Assembly: GCA_964225175.1 (NCBI GenBank) | Contig: CAXQNK010000020.1 | Span: forward strand, 1-56,613 | Direction of reading: 5' to 3' | Length of the DNA stretch: 56,613 bases | Source: WTJD01 sp964225175 | GTDB taxonomy: Bacteria > Pseudomonadota > Gammaproteobacteria > Xanthomonadales > SZUA-36 | Part shown: positions 8,572-18,513 of the stretch, piece after piece | How the letters are laid out: the number at the start of each line of letters is the position of its first letter | Position numbering within the stretch: the first letter of the stretch is position 1 | The notes under the pieces: generated by a model | What the model was told of the DNA's origin: nothing | The model's input: only the letters and a program-made list of their open reading frames with translations | Databases searched by the model: none | Position numbers and translations under genes: made by a program

Positions 8572-9704
8572 AGCACGATCCCCGAGTCACGCAGTGCATG
8601 GATCTCCTCCTCGGTAAACCCAGCTTCTGACAGGACCTGCTGTGAATCTTCTCCCGGCGCCTTGGCACCGTGACGCACACAGAGCGGTGTCGCGCTGAAT
8701 CGTGGTGCGGGGGCGGGCTGCGCAAAACCATCGACCTCGATATAGGCACCACGTGCCGCATGTTGTGGATGCGAGGGCGCTTCTGCCAGCGAGAGCACCG
8801 GGGCAAAACAGGCATCTGTCCCTTCCAGCAGCGCACACCATTCATCCCGGGTCCGCTGCTTAAAAGTCTCGGTGAGGCGTTCTGACAATTCCGCCCATGT
8901 GCTGGGATTCATCTGTTCATCTGGCGCGAACTCTGTTATGTCCAGGCGCTGCAACAGTTCCCGGAAAAATGGCGATTCAAGCGCGCCCACTGCCACCCAC
9001 TTGCCATCGCTGGTTGCATAGGTGTTGTAGAAGGGCGCGCCACCATCCAGGAGGTTGGTACCTGGACGCGCGGGATCATGAAACCCCGCGGCGCTGAAAC
9101 CATGAGCCATCCACATCATCAAAGCGGATCCATCGGTCATGGCCGCATCCACGACCTGGCCCACTCCGGTTTCACGGGCGCTCAGCAAGGCTGCCATGAC
9201 CCCCAGCGCCATCAGCATGCCGCCACCGCCCATATCACCGATCAGGTTGAGGGGGATGGTTGGCCTGCCGCCCGAATGACCCATGGCGTGTAGTGCGCCG
9301 TTCAAAGCAATGTAGTTGATGTCATGGCCTGCCGCTTGCGCCAATGGGCCGGCTTGGCCCCAGCCGGTCAGGCGACCAAACACCAGCGCAGGATTGACCT
9401 TTAGGCATGGTTCGGGGCCAAGGCCCAGGCGTTCCAACGCGCCCGGGCGAAAACCCTCGATGACTGCATCCACGGTTGAGACTATCTTGAGAACAGCCGT
9501 GGCGGCCCCGGGATTCTTTAGATTCAGCGCGATCGATTGTTTGCCGCGAGCACTCGGATCCATGCGGTTCATGGGCGAAACCTGCCGACTGCGCTCAATA
9601 CGAATCACATCTGCACCCAAATCCGAGAGGAGCATGCCGGCGAATGGCACCGCACCAATCCCCCCCAACTCCAGGACCCGTAAACCTTGCAAAGGACCCA
9701 TCAT
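8568..9704 (-). CDS. CaiB/BaiF-family, alpha-methylacyl-CoA racemase-like
   Basis: 378 residues of the class III CoA-transferase/racemase fold. The N-terminus GPLQGLRVLELGGIG and MLLSDLGADVIRIER are typical of alpha-methylacyl-CoA racemases. His127 in AGHDINY and Asp157 in LIGDMGGGG align with the catalytic His126/Asp156 of the mycobacterial racemase (family knowledge). The enzyme would invert the alpha-methyl centre of a branched acyl-CoA, needed before beta-oxidation of sterol side chains; a CoA-transferase role is the alternative. Start ATG at 9704 has GGGAG five bases upstream; 9701 is also possible. Convergent with the Ltp2-like gene, divergent from the TonB receptor gene. Confidence 0.8.
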   Translation of the reverse strand: MMGPLQGLRVLELGGIGAVPFAGMLLSDLGADVIRIERSRQVSPMNRMDPSARGKQSIALNLKNPGAATAVLKIVSTVDAVIEGFRPGALERLGLGPEPCLKVNPALVFGRLTGWGQAGPLAQAAGHDINYIALNGALHAMGHSGGRPTIPLNLIGDMGGGGMLMALGVMAALLSARETGVGQVVDAAMTDGSALMMWMAHGFSAAGFHDPARPGTNLLDGGAPFYNTYATSDGKWVAVGALESPFFRELLQRLDITEFAPDEQMNPSTWAELSERLTETFKQRTRDEWCALLEGTDACFAPVLSLAEAPSHPQHAARGAYIEVDGFAQPAPAPRFSATPLCVRHGAKAPGEDSQQVLSEAGFTEEEIHALRDSGIVL

Positions 9705-9796
9705 TTTCGCTCCCAAGGTGATGCGACCAGGCAATTACCGAAGCGGCGATGAATGCAAGGTGCGTATTTTTAAAGCCATTTGATTATTTAATTATA

Positions 9797-9842
9797 TGGT
9801 TTTCATGGTTTTTGAATATCATTATGCGTAAATTATATTGAC
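9797..9842 (+). promoter_or_regulatory. Promoter/operator of TonB receptor gene; shared element
   Basis: Within the 261-base AT-rich gap, TTGAAT (9812-9817), a 16-base spacer and TATATT (9834-9839) form a likely promoter. The spacer is covered by TATCATTATGCGTAAA (9817-9832), whose reverse complement occurs exactly at 19391-19406. A doubled TGGTTTT precedes it, as before the ChsH2-like gene. The rest of the gap is AT-rich leader with GAGGAAA before the start codon. Confidence 0.6.
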
Positions 9843-9965
9843 TATTTCTACGATTTATTTAGAATTTAATCGAGCATGAGTGGTGTCTGGCCCATTGACA
9901 CGACAATTATATAGACGGGCCGCCCCACCAACCGCCTCAAATTTTCCAGTTTACGAGGAAACCTT

Positions 9966-12638
9966 ATGTATTTCCGAAGCACCAGTCGATTGCCCATAAA
10001 AAAATCCACATTGATCGCGACATTAGCTGCGTCGATCTGCGTTTCGCCGGTCCTGGCGGATAATGAAATTGAAGAGATTGTCGTCACGGCGCAGAAGCGC
10101 GCGGAGAACCTCCAGGAGGTGCCAATCTCCGTGACTGCCTTGACCTCAGACATGATCGTCAACCGGGGCATCGAAAACGTCCAGAGCCTCGTTTCCTCGG
10201 CACCGGGCCTGACCGGCTACGAAGCCGTCTCTACCCGCGGCAATTTCGGGGTCAGCATTCGAGGTGTCGGTTCGGGTAACCCCAATAACGTCTCCATCGA
10301 CCCTGCCAATGCGATATACATGGATGGCATTTATCTTGGCAAAGCGACCGGACTGGGCGTGGACATGATTGATCTCGAACGCATCGAGATCCTGCGCGGG
10401 CCACAGGGCACGCTGTATGGACGCAACTCGACCGGTGGCGCCATAAACTTTATTACCCGCAAGCCAGCGGAGGAAACCGGCTTTGACCTGAGGCTGTCCG
10501 GCGGTGAATTCAGCGAACGGGAATACTCCCTCAGGCTGGACACCGGGGCAGTGGGCAACTTTGCCTTCGCCTTCTCCGCACATGGAAGAAAACGGGATGA
10601 CCTTTATAAGAACTCGAATCCGGATTCTCCCGGTTTTGAAAACATCGACCGCACGGGGTACCGCATCTCGGCCACCTGGGAACCTACGGATAATTTCCGC
10701 GCCGAGTATGTTTTCGACAACAGCCAGATCAATGATGAAAACACCCAGGCACTCAGCGTAGTCGGACTGAACCCACTGGGTGCTGGCGTCCAGTTCGCTA
10801 ACGGCTACCCGACCAACGTCACCATCGACAGCAACCAGCGCCTCGGCGCCATTTTGCAGATTCAGCAGTTTTTACCCTTCTTGGGGCCGGCCTATTTTGC
10901 GCCCCAGGTACAGCAGTTGGATCAATGGCTGACCGACTATATCGCCTGGTTCAACAACGGACTCGCCCAATTTGAGCGGACTGATGGCATTCGCCAGGAT
11001 TATGGATCGGCAGACTCGACCCACACATCGGGCAACAAGGTCAACGGACACTCGCTGACTCTGGCCTGGAACAAGGAAGACCTCGGCGCCCTGGGTGACG
11101 TGGAATTCAAATCGATCACCGGGTACCGGGAGGTTAAAAACCGGAACGAAGCGGATCTCGATGGCCAGGACAACACGCTGAGAATGGGTGCCTCGGGCTA
11201 CTCCAGCGGCCTCGTCTCGGACCTGACGCTATTGACGCTTGGTGCTTTGTTTTTCGGACAAGTCTCTCCGTTCATCCCGCCTCAGGTTCAGTTTCAGGTG
11301 GCCATGGGCCTCGTGGACCAGATGAATGCGCGCGGCAAAGCCGAAACGTTCAATACCTTCATTCTCGTGGATTACGAGCAATTCACCCAGGAGTTGCAGA
11401 TGGTCGGTTCAACGGACCGACTGGATTATGCACTTGGCCTGTTTTACCTGAAGGATGAAGGCAGCCGGGGCGGCCAAAGCACGGCCCTGTTCCCCATTTC
11501 ATCGACCACGGCGAATGCCTATGAGAATGGCACAACGGCCAAATCCGTGTATTTTGAAGGCACCTGGCGACCCTCTGCGGAGTCCAGGTTCTCGATCACG
11601 GGTGGTCTGCGCTATACCAAAGAGGATAAAGACATCACCTACCTCTACCGCGCATCGACCAATGCTCTTGGCTTTTTTGGGCCTGCCTTCGGCGTCCCAC
11701 CCTTTCAGACTTATGTGAACAACGAAGATTGGGAATCCCAGCCCGAGGTGGCCGGAATTTACGGACGCTCGTTCGACAAGAGTTTCAGCAATACCAGTGG
11801 CAAAATCTCGCTGGCCTACCAATTCAGTGACAACACCCTGGGTTACCTGACGTATTCCACCGGCTACCGCAGTGGGGGCTACAACGGCGAAGCATTCAAC
11901 TCGGTCGAAGACACGGCGGACCAGTTCGACGAGGAATCCATCAAAAGCTTTGAGGCAGGCATCAAGATGGACCTGCTGGATAATCGGCTGAGGATCAATG
12001 CCGCTTACTACGACTACACCTATGATGATCTTCAGGTGTCTACCCTGCTGGCCAAGCCCGATGGCTCGGTGACCAGCAAAACCTCCAACGCCGGCTCAGC
12101 GGACCGAGATGGTTTCGAACTGGAATTGTCCGCACTCCCCTTTGAAAACCTCCTGTTGTCACTGAATTATTCCAAGTTCAACGGAGATTACTCGGAGTAT
12201 CCGCCAATATTCGGGGGCGGCACCGTAATTCCCACAACCGACCTGGCAAAAAATCCAAATATTCCGGACGACCAGATCGCGTTCAACGTGGATTGGAATA
12301 TTTTGCAGACCCGCAACGGCAATCTCAGCCTGAACGTGAACGGCGTCTGGCAAGACGAGACTCAGCCCATCTCCATCAACACGGCCGTGTATGACAACAT
12401 CTACCCGGTTGTCTTCGAGCAATTGCCCAACAACGAGCGCACCTTGGTCAATGCTCGGCTTGTGTTCGCTGGCATTGCGCTGGGTCGCAGCGAGATGGAC
12501 GTCGCCCTCTGGGGACGTAATCTGCTGGATGAAGACTATCGGCAGTTCTCGTTCAACTATGGCGCCGCCCTCGGCTTGAACCTTGCGCAGTACGGTGATC
12601 CCAGGACCTACGGCCTGGAATTGCGGCTTAAGTTCTAG
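9966..12638 (+). CDS. TonB-dependent outer-membrane receptor
   Basis: 890 residues. A signal peptide ends near residue 31 (SICVSPVLA), followed by the TonB-box region EIEEIVVTAQKR, a plug domain to about residue 160 (RGPQGTLYGRNSTGGAINF) and a long 22-strand beta-barrel ending in the aromatic terminus ELRLKF. The type with VVTAQKRAENLQEVPISV is common in sphingomonads and marine gammaproteobacteria for hydrophobic organic substrates. Location beside side-chain degradation genes suggests uptake of the steroid or other lipid substrate (inference; iron complexes cannot be excluded). It has its own promoter and a strong terminator. Confidence 0.9.
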   Translation: MYFRSTSRLPIKKSTLIATLAASICVSPVLADNEIEEIVVTAQKRAENLQEVPISVTALTSDMIVNRGIENVQSLVSSAPGLTGYEAVSTRGNFGVSIRGVGSGNPNNVSIDPANAIYMDGIYLGKATGLGVDMIDLERIEILRGPQGTLYGRNSTGGAINFITRKPAEETGFDLRLSGGEFSEREYSLRLDTGAVGNFAFAFSAHGRKRDDLYKNSNPDSPGFENIDRTGYRISATWEPTDNFRAEYVFDNSQINDENTQALSVVGLNPLGAGVQFANGYPTNVTIDSNQRLGAILQIQQFLPFLGPAYFAPQVQQLDQWLTDYIAWFNNGLAQFERTDGIRQDYGSADSTHTSGNKVNGHSLTLAWNKEDLGALGDVEFKSITGYREVKNRNEADLDGQDNTLRMGASGYSSGLVSDLTLLTLGALFFGQVSPFIPPQVQFQVAMGLVDQMNARGKAETFNTFILVDYEQFTQELQMVGSTDRLDYALGLFYLKDEGSRGGQSTALFPISSTTANAYENGTTAKSVYFEGTWRPSAESRFSITGGLRYTKEDKDITYLYRASTNALGFFGPAFGVPPFQTYVNNEDWESQPEVAGIYGRSFDKSFSNTSGKISLAYQFSDNTLGYLTYSTGYRSGGYNGEAFNSVEDTADQFDEESIKSFEAGIKMDLLDNRLRINAAYYDYTYDDLQVSTLLAKPDGSVTSKTSNAGSADRDGFELELSALPFENLLLSLNYSKFNGDYSEYPPIFGGGTVIPTTDLAKNPNIPDDQIAFNVDWNILQTRNGNLSLNVNGVWQDETQPISINTAVYDNIYPVVFEQLPNNERTLVNARLVFAGIALGRSEMDVALWGRNLLDEDYRQFSFNYGAALGLNLAQYGDPRTYGLELRLKF

Positions 12639-12663
12639 CGACCCGCTGTAATCTGAAGTGAAA

Positions 12664-12690
12664 AGCAGGCCGCAAGGCCTGCTTTTTTTC
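12664..12690 (+). terminator. Rho-independent terminator after TonB receptor gene
   Basis: AGCAGGCC-GCAA-GGCCTGCT, an 8-bp GC-rich stem with a tetraloop, followed directly by a run of seven to eight T. It sits 26 bases after the receptor stop codon and 17 bases before the MFS gene, so the MFS gene needs read-through or a promoter of its own. Confidence 0.9.
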
Positions 12691-12706
12691 TCCCGGGACA
12701 CCGCCA

Positions 12707-14026
12707 TTGACCAAGAATCCAAGGCCCATCTATCGCCACTACGCCCTGGGCATACTGACGCTGACCTACGTCTTCAATTTTCTCGACCGGCAACTCCTCG
12801 CGATTCTCCTTGAGCCCATCAAGGCCGAATTCGGTGTCAGCGACACCGCCATGGGCCTGCTCTACGGTTTCGCATTCGCGCTGTTCTACGCCACCCTCGC
12901 TATTCCGGTCGCCCACTTCGCCGATCGCAACAGCCGACGCAATATCCTCGCCATCGCGGCCGGATTGTGGAGCCTGATGACGGTTCTTTGCGGCATGGCT
13001 GGCAGCTTCATGCAACTGCTTCTGTTCCGGGTCGGTGTCGCGGTCGGAGAGGCCGGTGGTGTACCGCCATCGCAATCCATGGTGAATGACCTCTACCCTC
13101 CACATCAGCGTGCAACGGCAATGGCCATATTCTCCAGCGCGACATTTATCGGAACCATCATCGCCATGGTGGGCGGCGCGCTGATCGCACAACACATGGG
13201 CTGGCGGGCTGCATTTTTTATCGTCGGTGCGCCCGGGTTGTTGCTCGCGCTCATCGTGCGTTTTACCTTGTCTGAACCGGAACGCGGCTTCTGGGATGAC
13301 GCCGCCACAAATGAACCACAGCAGGGCTCGGGGCTGAGGACGGACCTACTTGCTTTCTGGAACATTCCGGCACTCAGAAGCGCCTTGATCGGCTGCGGCT
13401 TCGCCGGAATGGGTGGATACGGAATTGGCTACTGGTCAGTGGCATTCATGATGCGCGTTCATGAGCTCAGCCTGGTGCAGGCAGGCATCATGATTGGCGG
13501 ACTCGGCGCGATCGTTGGTCTGCTGGGCTCACTGTTTGGCGGCTGGTTGTGCGATCGACTGGCATCGCAGCATCGACGCTGGCTGCTTCGCCTGCCCGCA
13601 GTGAGTCTCGCGATATCGCTGCCCCTGATGCTCATGTTCCTGGGCTGGGACGAGTCGCATCGCATCGAAATCGGCGCCTTTGCCATACCCTTTGCGGTGC
13701 TGATCTACTGCATCGCCGGTTTCGTTGGTTCATGGTGGGCCGCACCCACCTACGTCGCGGTGCAGGAGCTGGTGCGCCCGAACCAACGAACCCTGGTCTG
13801 CGCAGTCCTGCTCTTTATCATGAACCTGATTGGCTTCGGGCTCGGCCCGCCCCTGGTGGGGCTGCTCTCCGACCTGTTCGCGCCCGAATTTCAAACCGAA
13901 GCGGTCCGCTACGCGTTGATGTGTGTGATGATGACTTATATATTTGCCATGTTGTTTTACCTGAGAGCCAGCCGGGCATTTGGACCGTCTGCACACAATA
14001 CCGACGCCGAGGAGGTCACACCATGA
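12707..14026 (+). CDS. MFS transporter, spinster-like
   Basis: 439 residues with about 12 hydrophobic helices. The opening YVFNFLDRQLLAILLEPIK and the loop after helix 2 (HFADRNSRRN) are typical of the Spns-like MFS group found in proteobacterial catabolic clusters. It would sit in the inner membrane and move a substrate imported by the TonB receptor, or export a product; direction is not visible. The start is TTG at 12707; no in-frame ATG comes before helix 1. The stop overlaps the acyl-CoA ligase start as ATGA, so the two are coupled. Confidence 0.85.
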   Translation: MTKNPRPIYRHYALGILTLTYVFNFLDRQLLAILLEPIKAEFGVSDTAMGLLYGFAFALFYATLAIPVAHFADRNSRRNILAIAAGLWSLMTVLCGMAGSFMQLLLFRVGVAVGEAGGVPPSQSMVNDLYPPHQRATAMAIFSSATFIGTIIAMVGGALIAQHMGWRAAFFIVGAPGLLLALIVRFTLSEPERGFWDDAATNEPQQGSGLRTDLLAFWNIPALRSALIGCGFAGMGGYGIGYWSVAFMMRVHELSLVQAGIMIGGLGAIVGLLGSLFGGWLCDRLASQHRRWLLRLPAVSLAISLPLMLMFLGWDESHRIEIGAFAIPFAVLIYCIAGFVGSWWAAPTYVAVQELVRPNQRTLVCAVLLFIMNLIGFGLGPPLVGLLSDLFAPEFQTEAVRYALMCVMMTYIFAMLFYLRASRAFGPSAHNTDAEEVTP

Positions 14027-15714
14027 CCGATCCAGCCCTGGAGGCATTGACCGGCCCGGGCGGGCCTTTCGAGTTCGTGGAAGTCAGGCTTCGGGGCATG
14101 CCCTGCAATGTCTTCAAACACACACCGCGATGCCTGAGTGAAATCTACCAGGAAATCGAGCCTTTCCTGGACCGCGAGCTGGCGGTCTACGAGGGCCGCA
14201 GACTGAGCTATAGGGATGCCCGCCAGCAAGCGGCGGAATTGGCGCAACTGCTGGCCGATGGCTACGCCATCACGAAAGGAAGCCGGGTCGGGCTGGCCAT
14301 GCACAACGCTCCGGAGTGGTTGGTCTCCTTCATGGCCATCACGTCGCTCGGTGCCGTTGCGGTCCTGATCAACAGCAAGGGCAGCGCCGACGAGATGGCT
14401 TACTGCCTGAACCGCAGTCGCTGCGAACTGCTGATAACAGACACCCGGACCCACAAGCGTCTTGAAGATACGCCAAGCTCCGCAGTGCCACTGGTCTTTG
14501 ACCTGGAGCGCAACTTCCACCTCCAACCGAATGGCCAGGAATTCCTGCGAAGTGATGTCGAATTGGCTTTACCCGTCACGCCATGCGACCCGGAAGACAC
14601 GGCATTGATCATGTTTACCTCAGGAACCACTGGCCGACCGAAAGGCGCCTGCCTGACACACCGCGGCGTATTGACCGCACTGAAAACCATCCAGTTCTCA
14701 TCGGCGATCATCGGTACACAGATGGCCGCCAAGTACGGTATCGATTTGCAGACGCTCGCGGCCAGCCGCCCCCAGCCCTGCACACTGCTCATGTTCCCCT
14801 TATTCCATGTCAGCGGCTGCTATTCGGTGTTCCTTGCCAATCTCCTGCAAGGCGGGAAAATTGTCATGATGTCTCGCTGGCGGGTGGATGAGGCGATGCA
14901 ACTGATCCAGGACGAAAAGGTCTCCACCTTTCCCGGTGTGCCCACCATGTACTGGGACCTGGTGAATAGTGAGATTCGAGGGGACTACGATCTCGGCTCG
15001 CTCGCCTCGCTCTCCGTCGCTGGTCAGGCCACGCCCCTGTCCCTGCTGCATTCCATCCGAGAGGCATTCCCCGCCGCCATCGTCGGCTGCGGCTATGGAA
15101 TGACGGAAACCAATGGCCCCGTATCGATGATTATCGGCGAGGATCTGCTCGCTGCGCCCAACAGCGTGGGACAACCCGTGGCAACATCTGAAATCCGCCT
15201 GCTTGGCGAGGATGGCGAATGGGTCGAGGCGGATGCAACAGGCGAAATCTGTGTCCGTGGCGCGATTGTCATGGATGGTTACGACGACGATGAGACAGCC
15301 AACCGCTCATCCTTTCACGAGGGCTGGTTCCGTACCGGGGACATCGGGCGCTTCGACGAAGAGGGACGCCTGCATATCGTGGACCGGTCTACCGAAATGG
15401 TCATATCGGGTGGTGAAAACATTTACTGCGCCGAGGTCGAGCGCGTGTTGGCCCAGGTACCTGACGTGATCGAAGTCGTCACGCTGGGCGTTCCCGATGA
15501 CCGCCTCGGTGAGAAAATGATTGCCTTCATTCGCACCCGGGAGGGCAGCGATCAGGACGTTGAAGACATAATCAAATTTGCCGCAGATCGACTTGCCCCG
15601 TATAAACTGCCGGCGCAAACCCATCTCGTTGACTCCCCCATGCCCAGAAATGCGACGGGGAAGATTCTCAAGAAAGACATGCTCGCCTGGCATCAAAGCC
15701 GGAAACCCGAATGA
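14023..15714 (+). CDS. Acyl-CoA synthetase (AMP-forming)
   Basis: 563 residues, ANL superfamily. Core motifs in order: FTSGTTGRPKG (phosphate loop), GYGMTET, GWFRTGDIG, and the C-terminal PRNATGKILKK with the adenylation lysine. It activates a carboxylic acid to its CoA ester with ATP, through an acyl-AMP. Start ATG at 14023 has GAGGAGG eight bases upstream and overlaps the MFS stop; the frame is open further upstream inside the MFS gene and is rejected there. Coupled to the transporter and to a downstream acyl-CoA dehydrogenase, it may perform the entry step for an imported acid (inference). Confidence 0.88.
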   Translation: MTDPALEALTGPGGPFEFVEVRLRGMPCNVFKHTPRCLSEIYQEIEPFLDRELAVYEGRRLSYRDARQQAAELAQLLADGYAITKGSRVGLAMHNAPEWLVSFMAITSLGAVAVLINSKGSADEMAYCLNRSRCELLITDTRTHKRLEDTPSSAVPLVFDLERNFHLQPNGQEFLRSDVELALPVTPCDPEDTALIMFTSGTTGRPKGACLTHRGVLTALKTIQFSSAIIGTQMAAKYGIDLQTLAASRPQPCTLLMFPLFHVSGCYSVFLANLLQGGKIVMMSRWRVDEAMQLIQDEKVSTFPGVPTMYWDLVNSEIRGDYDLGSLASLSVAGQATPLSLLHSIREAFPAAIVGCGYGMTETNGPVSMIIGEDLLAAPNSVGQPVATSEIRLLGEDGEWVEADATGEICVRGAIVMDGYDDDETANRSSFHEGWFRTGDIGRFDEEGRLHIVDRSTEMVISGGENIYCAEVERVLAQVPDVIEVVTLGVPDDRLGEKMIAFIRTREGSDQDVEDIIKFAADRLAPYKLPAQTHLVDSPMPRNATGKILKKDMLAWHQSRKPE

Positions 15715-16883
15715 GGCAAGCCCAGGCATGGCGGGATCGAAGCCCCCATTTCGGGGAGTCCCACGAGCAATGGGCTGAAACGGTCCGGCGATTCGTGCGG
15801 AAGGAAGTAGAGCCTCATATCGACACCTGGGAGAGCGCCGGCGCGTTGCCCAGGGAATTGCACCGCAAGGCCGCAGGTATCGGGCTACTAGGTCTCGGAT
15901 TTCCAGAAGCATACGGGGGAACCGAGGCCGGGGTTGACCGCTTCCATGCCATGGTCACGGCACAGGAACTCGCTGACGCAGGCGCCGGCGGACTGCTGGC
16001 GGGCCTCATGGTTCACAGCGTGGCGCTCGCCCCCATCCTGAGTCTCGGAGACGAAGCGATGAAGCAAAGGGTCGCCCCGGCAGTGTTGAGTGGAGAGAAA
16101 CTGATCTCGCTGGCCGTCACTGAGAGCGGCGGCGGATCAGATGTGAGTCAACTCACAACCCGGGGAGAACGCGAAGGCGATCATTACATCATCAACGGAA
16201 GCAAAAACTACATAACGGGCGGAATGCGAGCGGATTACATCACGGTGGCCGCTCGCACAGCAGGGGACGGGCCCGGAGGAATCAGCCTGTTTCTGATAGA
16301 GACTGACCGGGAGGGTGTCTCTCGCACCGCGCTCGAAAAAATGGGCTGGCATTGCTCGGACACCGCGAGCCTGTATTTCGATCACGTGGCCGTGCCTGTC
16401 GAGAACCGTATCGGACCCGATGGCGGGGCCTTCCTGAGCATGATGGAAAATTTCAATGCGGAGCGATTGGGCATCGCGGTCACGGCCACGGCATTTTCTT
16501 TTGTTTGTCTTGATGAGGCACTCGCCTGGGCGCGTTCACGCCATACCTTCGGGAAAGCCCTGATCGAGCGACAGGTGATCCGGCATAAATTCGCGGAAAT
16601 GCTCAGAAAAATCCATGCAACCAGCGCGTGGATCGAACGTTGTGCTGTGGCCATGGATCACGGTCGGTCGGATGGCGGCGAACTGGCCCTGCTCAAGGTT
16701 CAGGCCACGAGAACTCTGGAATTTTGCGCCCGTGAAGCCTGCCAGGTGCTGGGAGGCGCAAGCTTCATGCGTGGACAGAAAGTCGAGCGCATTTATCGCG
16801 AAGTTCGCGCCAATGCAATCAGCGGGGGATCGGAGGAGGTCATGTTGGATCTCGCAACACGCACGATGGGACTTGCACGGTAA
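15711..16883 (+). CDS. Acyl-CoA dehydrogenase
   Basis: 390 residues of a complete acyl-CoA dehydrogenase. Seen: GFPEAYGGTEAG, AVTESGGGSDVSQL, INGSKNYITGGMRADY, NFNAERLGIAVTA with the helix-G glutamate that serves as base in isovaleryl/long-chain types, RHTFGKALIERQVI, and a C-terminal GGSEEVMLDLATR. FAD-dependent alpha,beta-dehydrogenation of an acyl-CoA, with electrons to ETF. The start overlaps the ligase stop (ATGA at 15711), giving a transporter-ligase-dehydrogenase operon. Unlike the minus-strand pair it has no adjacent partner subunit and is presumably a homotetramer. Substrate unknown. Confidence 0.88.
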   Translation: MRQAQAWRDRSPHFGESHEQWAETVRRFVRKEVEPHIDTWESAGALPRELHRKAAGIGLLGLGFPEAYGGTEAGVDRFHAMVTAQELADAGAGGLLAGLMVHSVALAPILSLGDEAMKQRVAPAVLSGEKLISLAVTESGGGSDVSQLTTRGEREGDHYIINGSKNYITGGMRADYITVAARTAGDGPGGISLFLIETDREGVSRTALEKMGWHCSDTASLYFDHVAVPVENRIGPDGGAFLSMMENFNAERLGIAVTATAFSFVCLDEALAWARSRHTFGKALIERQVIRHKFAEMLRKIHATSAWIERCAVAMDHGRSDGGELALLKVQATRTLEFCAREACQVLGGASFMRGQKVERIYREVRANAISGGSEEVMLDLATRTMGLAR

Positions 16884-16891
16884 ACCCGGTG

Positions 16892-18502
16892 TCAGGCAAG
16901 GATCATATCCGCCGCCTTTTCCGCAATCATCACGACTGCCGCATTGGTGTTTCCTGAAACGATCGCAGGCATCACCGATGCATCCACGACCCGCAAACCG
17001 CGCACGCCCCGCACGCGAAGTGAATCATCCACCACCGATTGCTCGGAATCACCCATGGCGCAAGTTCCGACGGGGTGATAACCGGTGTGTCCATAACGTC
17101 GCGCATAGGCCTCGAAACCCTCGGAATCAGATGCCATGGGTTCAGGATAAACACGTTCCGCAACCCAGTCTGACAGAGGTTCGGTTTTGGCGATTGCATC
17201 GGCCAGACGCATCCCCCGCACAAGGGTTTCCAGATCTTCCCGCTCGGAAAAATAATTCATCAAAATCGCCGGAGGTTCACTCGCGCGGCGCGAACGAATG
17301 CGTATGCTGCCCCTGGATTTCGGCCGCATGGCGTAGGGCATGATGGTGAACCCGGGAAAGTCCGAGAGACGAATCTCACCGTGTTCGAGTTCTGCCATGA
17401 TATCCCCGGACAGGGGCAAACAGTGGAATTGCACATCCGGTCGACGTGAATGCCCGGTGCTGTCTGCAAAAATCCCGACTGAGGCGGCGGGCAGCGTCAT
17501 CGCACCCCCTCGCAACAGCAGGTAGCGCAGCATTTCCAACAGCACAAAGGGGAATCGCATGCGGCGATTCAGGCTTGCAGCATCCTGTTTCATTCGCCAG
17601 GACATCACAGCCCCCACGTGGTCGTGCAGGTTCTGGCCAACGCGCGGTGCATCCACCTGTATGTCAATGCCGAACTGCCGCAGCAGGTCAGCAGGGCCGA
17701 TGCCTGAGAGTTGCAGTAATTGCGGCGACTGGAAGGTCCCGGCCGAGAGAATGATTTCACGTCTTGCCCGAATGCGGTGGCGTTGCCCGGCATGGCTCAC
17801 CTCGACCGCGCAGGCAACACGGTGGTCGAACAGGATTCGTTCGACCAGCGTTTGGGTCATGATTTCCAGGTTGCTGTTTTTTCGAACCGGATCGAGGTAG
17901 GCCGTGGCCGTAGAACACCTTTTCCCCGACCGCATGGTCGCCTGGTAGCGGCCGATTCCGGCTTGGCTGGCACCATTGAAGTCGGAATTAAGCGGCAGGC
18001 CCAGGCGGACAGCTGCCTCGATCAGTCGATCCTCGACGGGGTGGTGGTGTCGGTAATCTTCCACCCGCATGGGGCCATCCGCGCCATGCCAGTCATCGCC
18101 ACCGCGTTGCTGGCTCTCGGACTTCTTGAAATAGGGAAGAACACTTTGCCAATCCCATCCCACGGCGCCATTCGCAGCCCAGGCGTCGTAATCCTCCGCT
18201 TGCCCGCGAATGTAGATCATGCCGTTGATGGATGAACTTCCGCCGAGGATGCGCCCACGGGGGTGATAGTACGACCGGCCCATGGAGAAGGGCTCCGGCT
18301 CACCCCGAAAACGCCAGGCGTACCGGTCCATGTGAATGGTTTTGCCGCTGCCCATGGGCATGTTCACCAGGAAACGGTCATGCTCACCGCCAGCTTCGAT
18401 CACACCCACTGTTCCGCCCGACTGGCAACTCAGGCGGTTTGCCAGGACACAACCGGCAGAACCGGCGCCAATCACCAGGTAATCAAATTCCCGGTTGTCC
18501 AA
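16892..18502 (-). CDS. GMC-family FAD-dependent oxidoreductase
   Basis: 536 residues of a glucose-methanol-choline oxidoreductase. Seen: FAD-binding GAGSAG at residues 12-17, RGRILGGSSSINGMIYIRG (GMC signature 1), SAGTFQSPQLLQLSGIGP (signature 2), and the C-terminal GYHPVGTCAMG with the active-site histidine plus GNTNAAVVMIAEKAADMI. It oxidises an alcohol, passing electrons to an acceptor or oxygen. Choline dehydrogenase is the best-known relative, but in a lipid catabolic cluster a terpenoid/sterol alcohol substrate is more likely (inference). No signal peptide is visible. It ends nine bases from the opposing acyl-CoA dehydrogenase stop and follows the minus-strand SDR by 11 bases. Confidence 0.85.
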   Translation of the reverse strand: MDNREFDYLVIGAGSAGCVLANRLSCQSGGTVGVIEAGGEHDRFLVNMPMGSGKTIHMDRYAWRFRGEPEPFSMGRSYYHPRGRILGGSSSINGMIYIRGQAEDYDAWAANGAVGWDWQSVLPYFKKSESQQRGGDDWHGADGPMRVEDYRHHHPVEDRLIEAAVRLGLPLNSDFNGASQAGIGRYQATMRSGKRCSTATAYLDPVRKNSNLEIMTQTLVERILFDHRVACAVEVSHAGQRHRIRARREIILSAGTFQSPQLLQLSGIGPADLLRQFGIDIQVDAPRVGQNLHDHVGAVMSWRMKQDAASLNRRMRFPFVLLEMLRYLLLRGGAMTLPAASVGIFADSTGHSRRPDVQFHCLPLSGDIMAELEHGEIRLSDFPGFTIMPYAMRPKSRGSIRIRSRRASEPPAILMNYFSEREDLETLVRGMRLADAIAKTEPLSDWVAERVYPEPMASDSEGFEAYARRYGHTGYHPVGTCAMGDSEQSVVDDSLRVRGVRGLRVVDASVMPAIVSGNTNAAVVMIAEKAADMILA

Positions 18503-18513
18503 TTGCGCGTTCC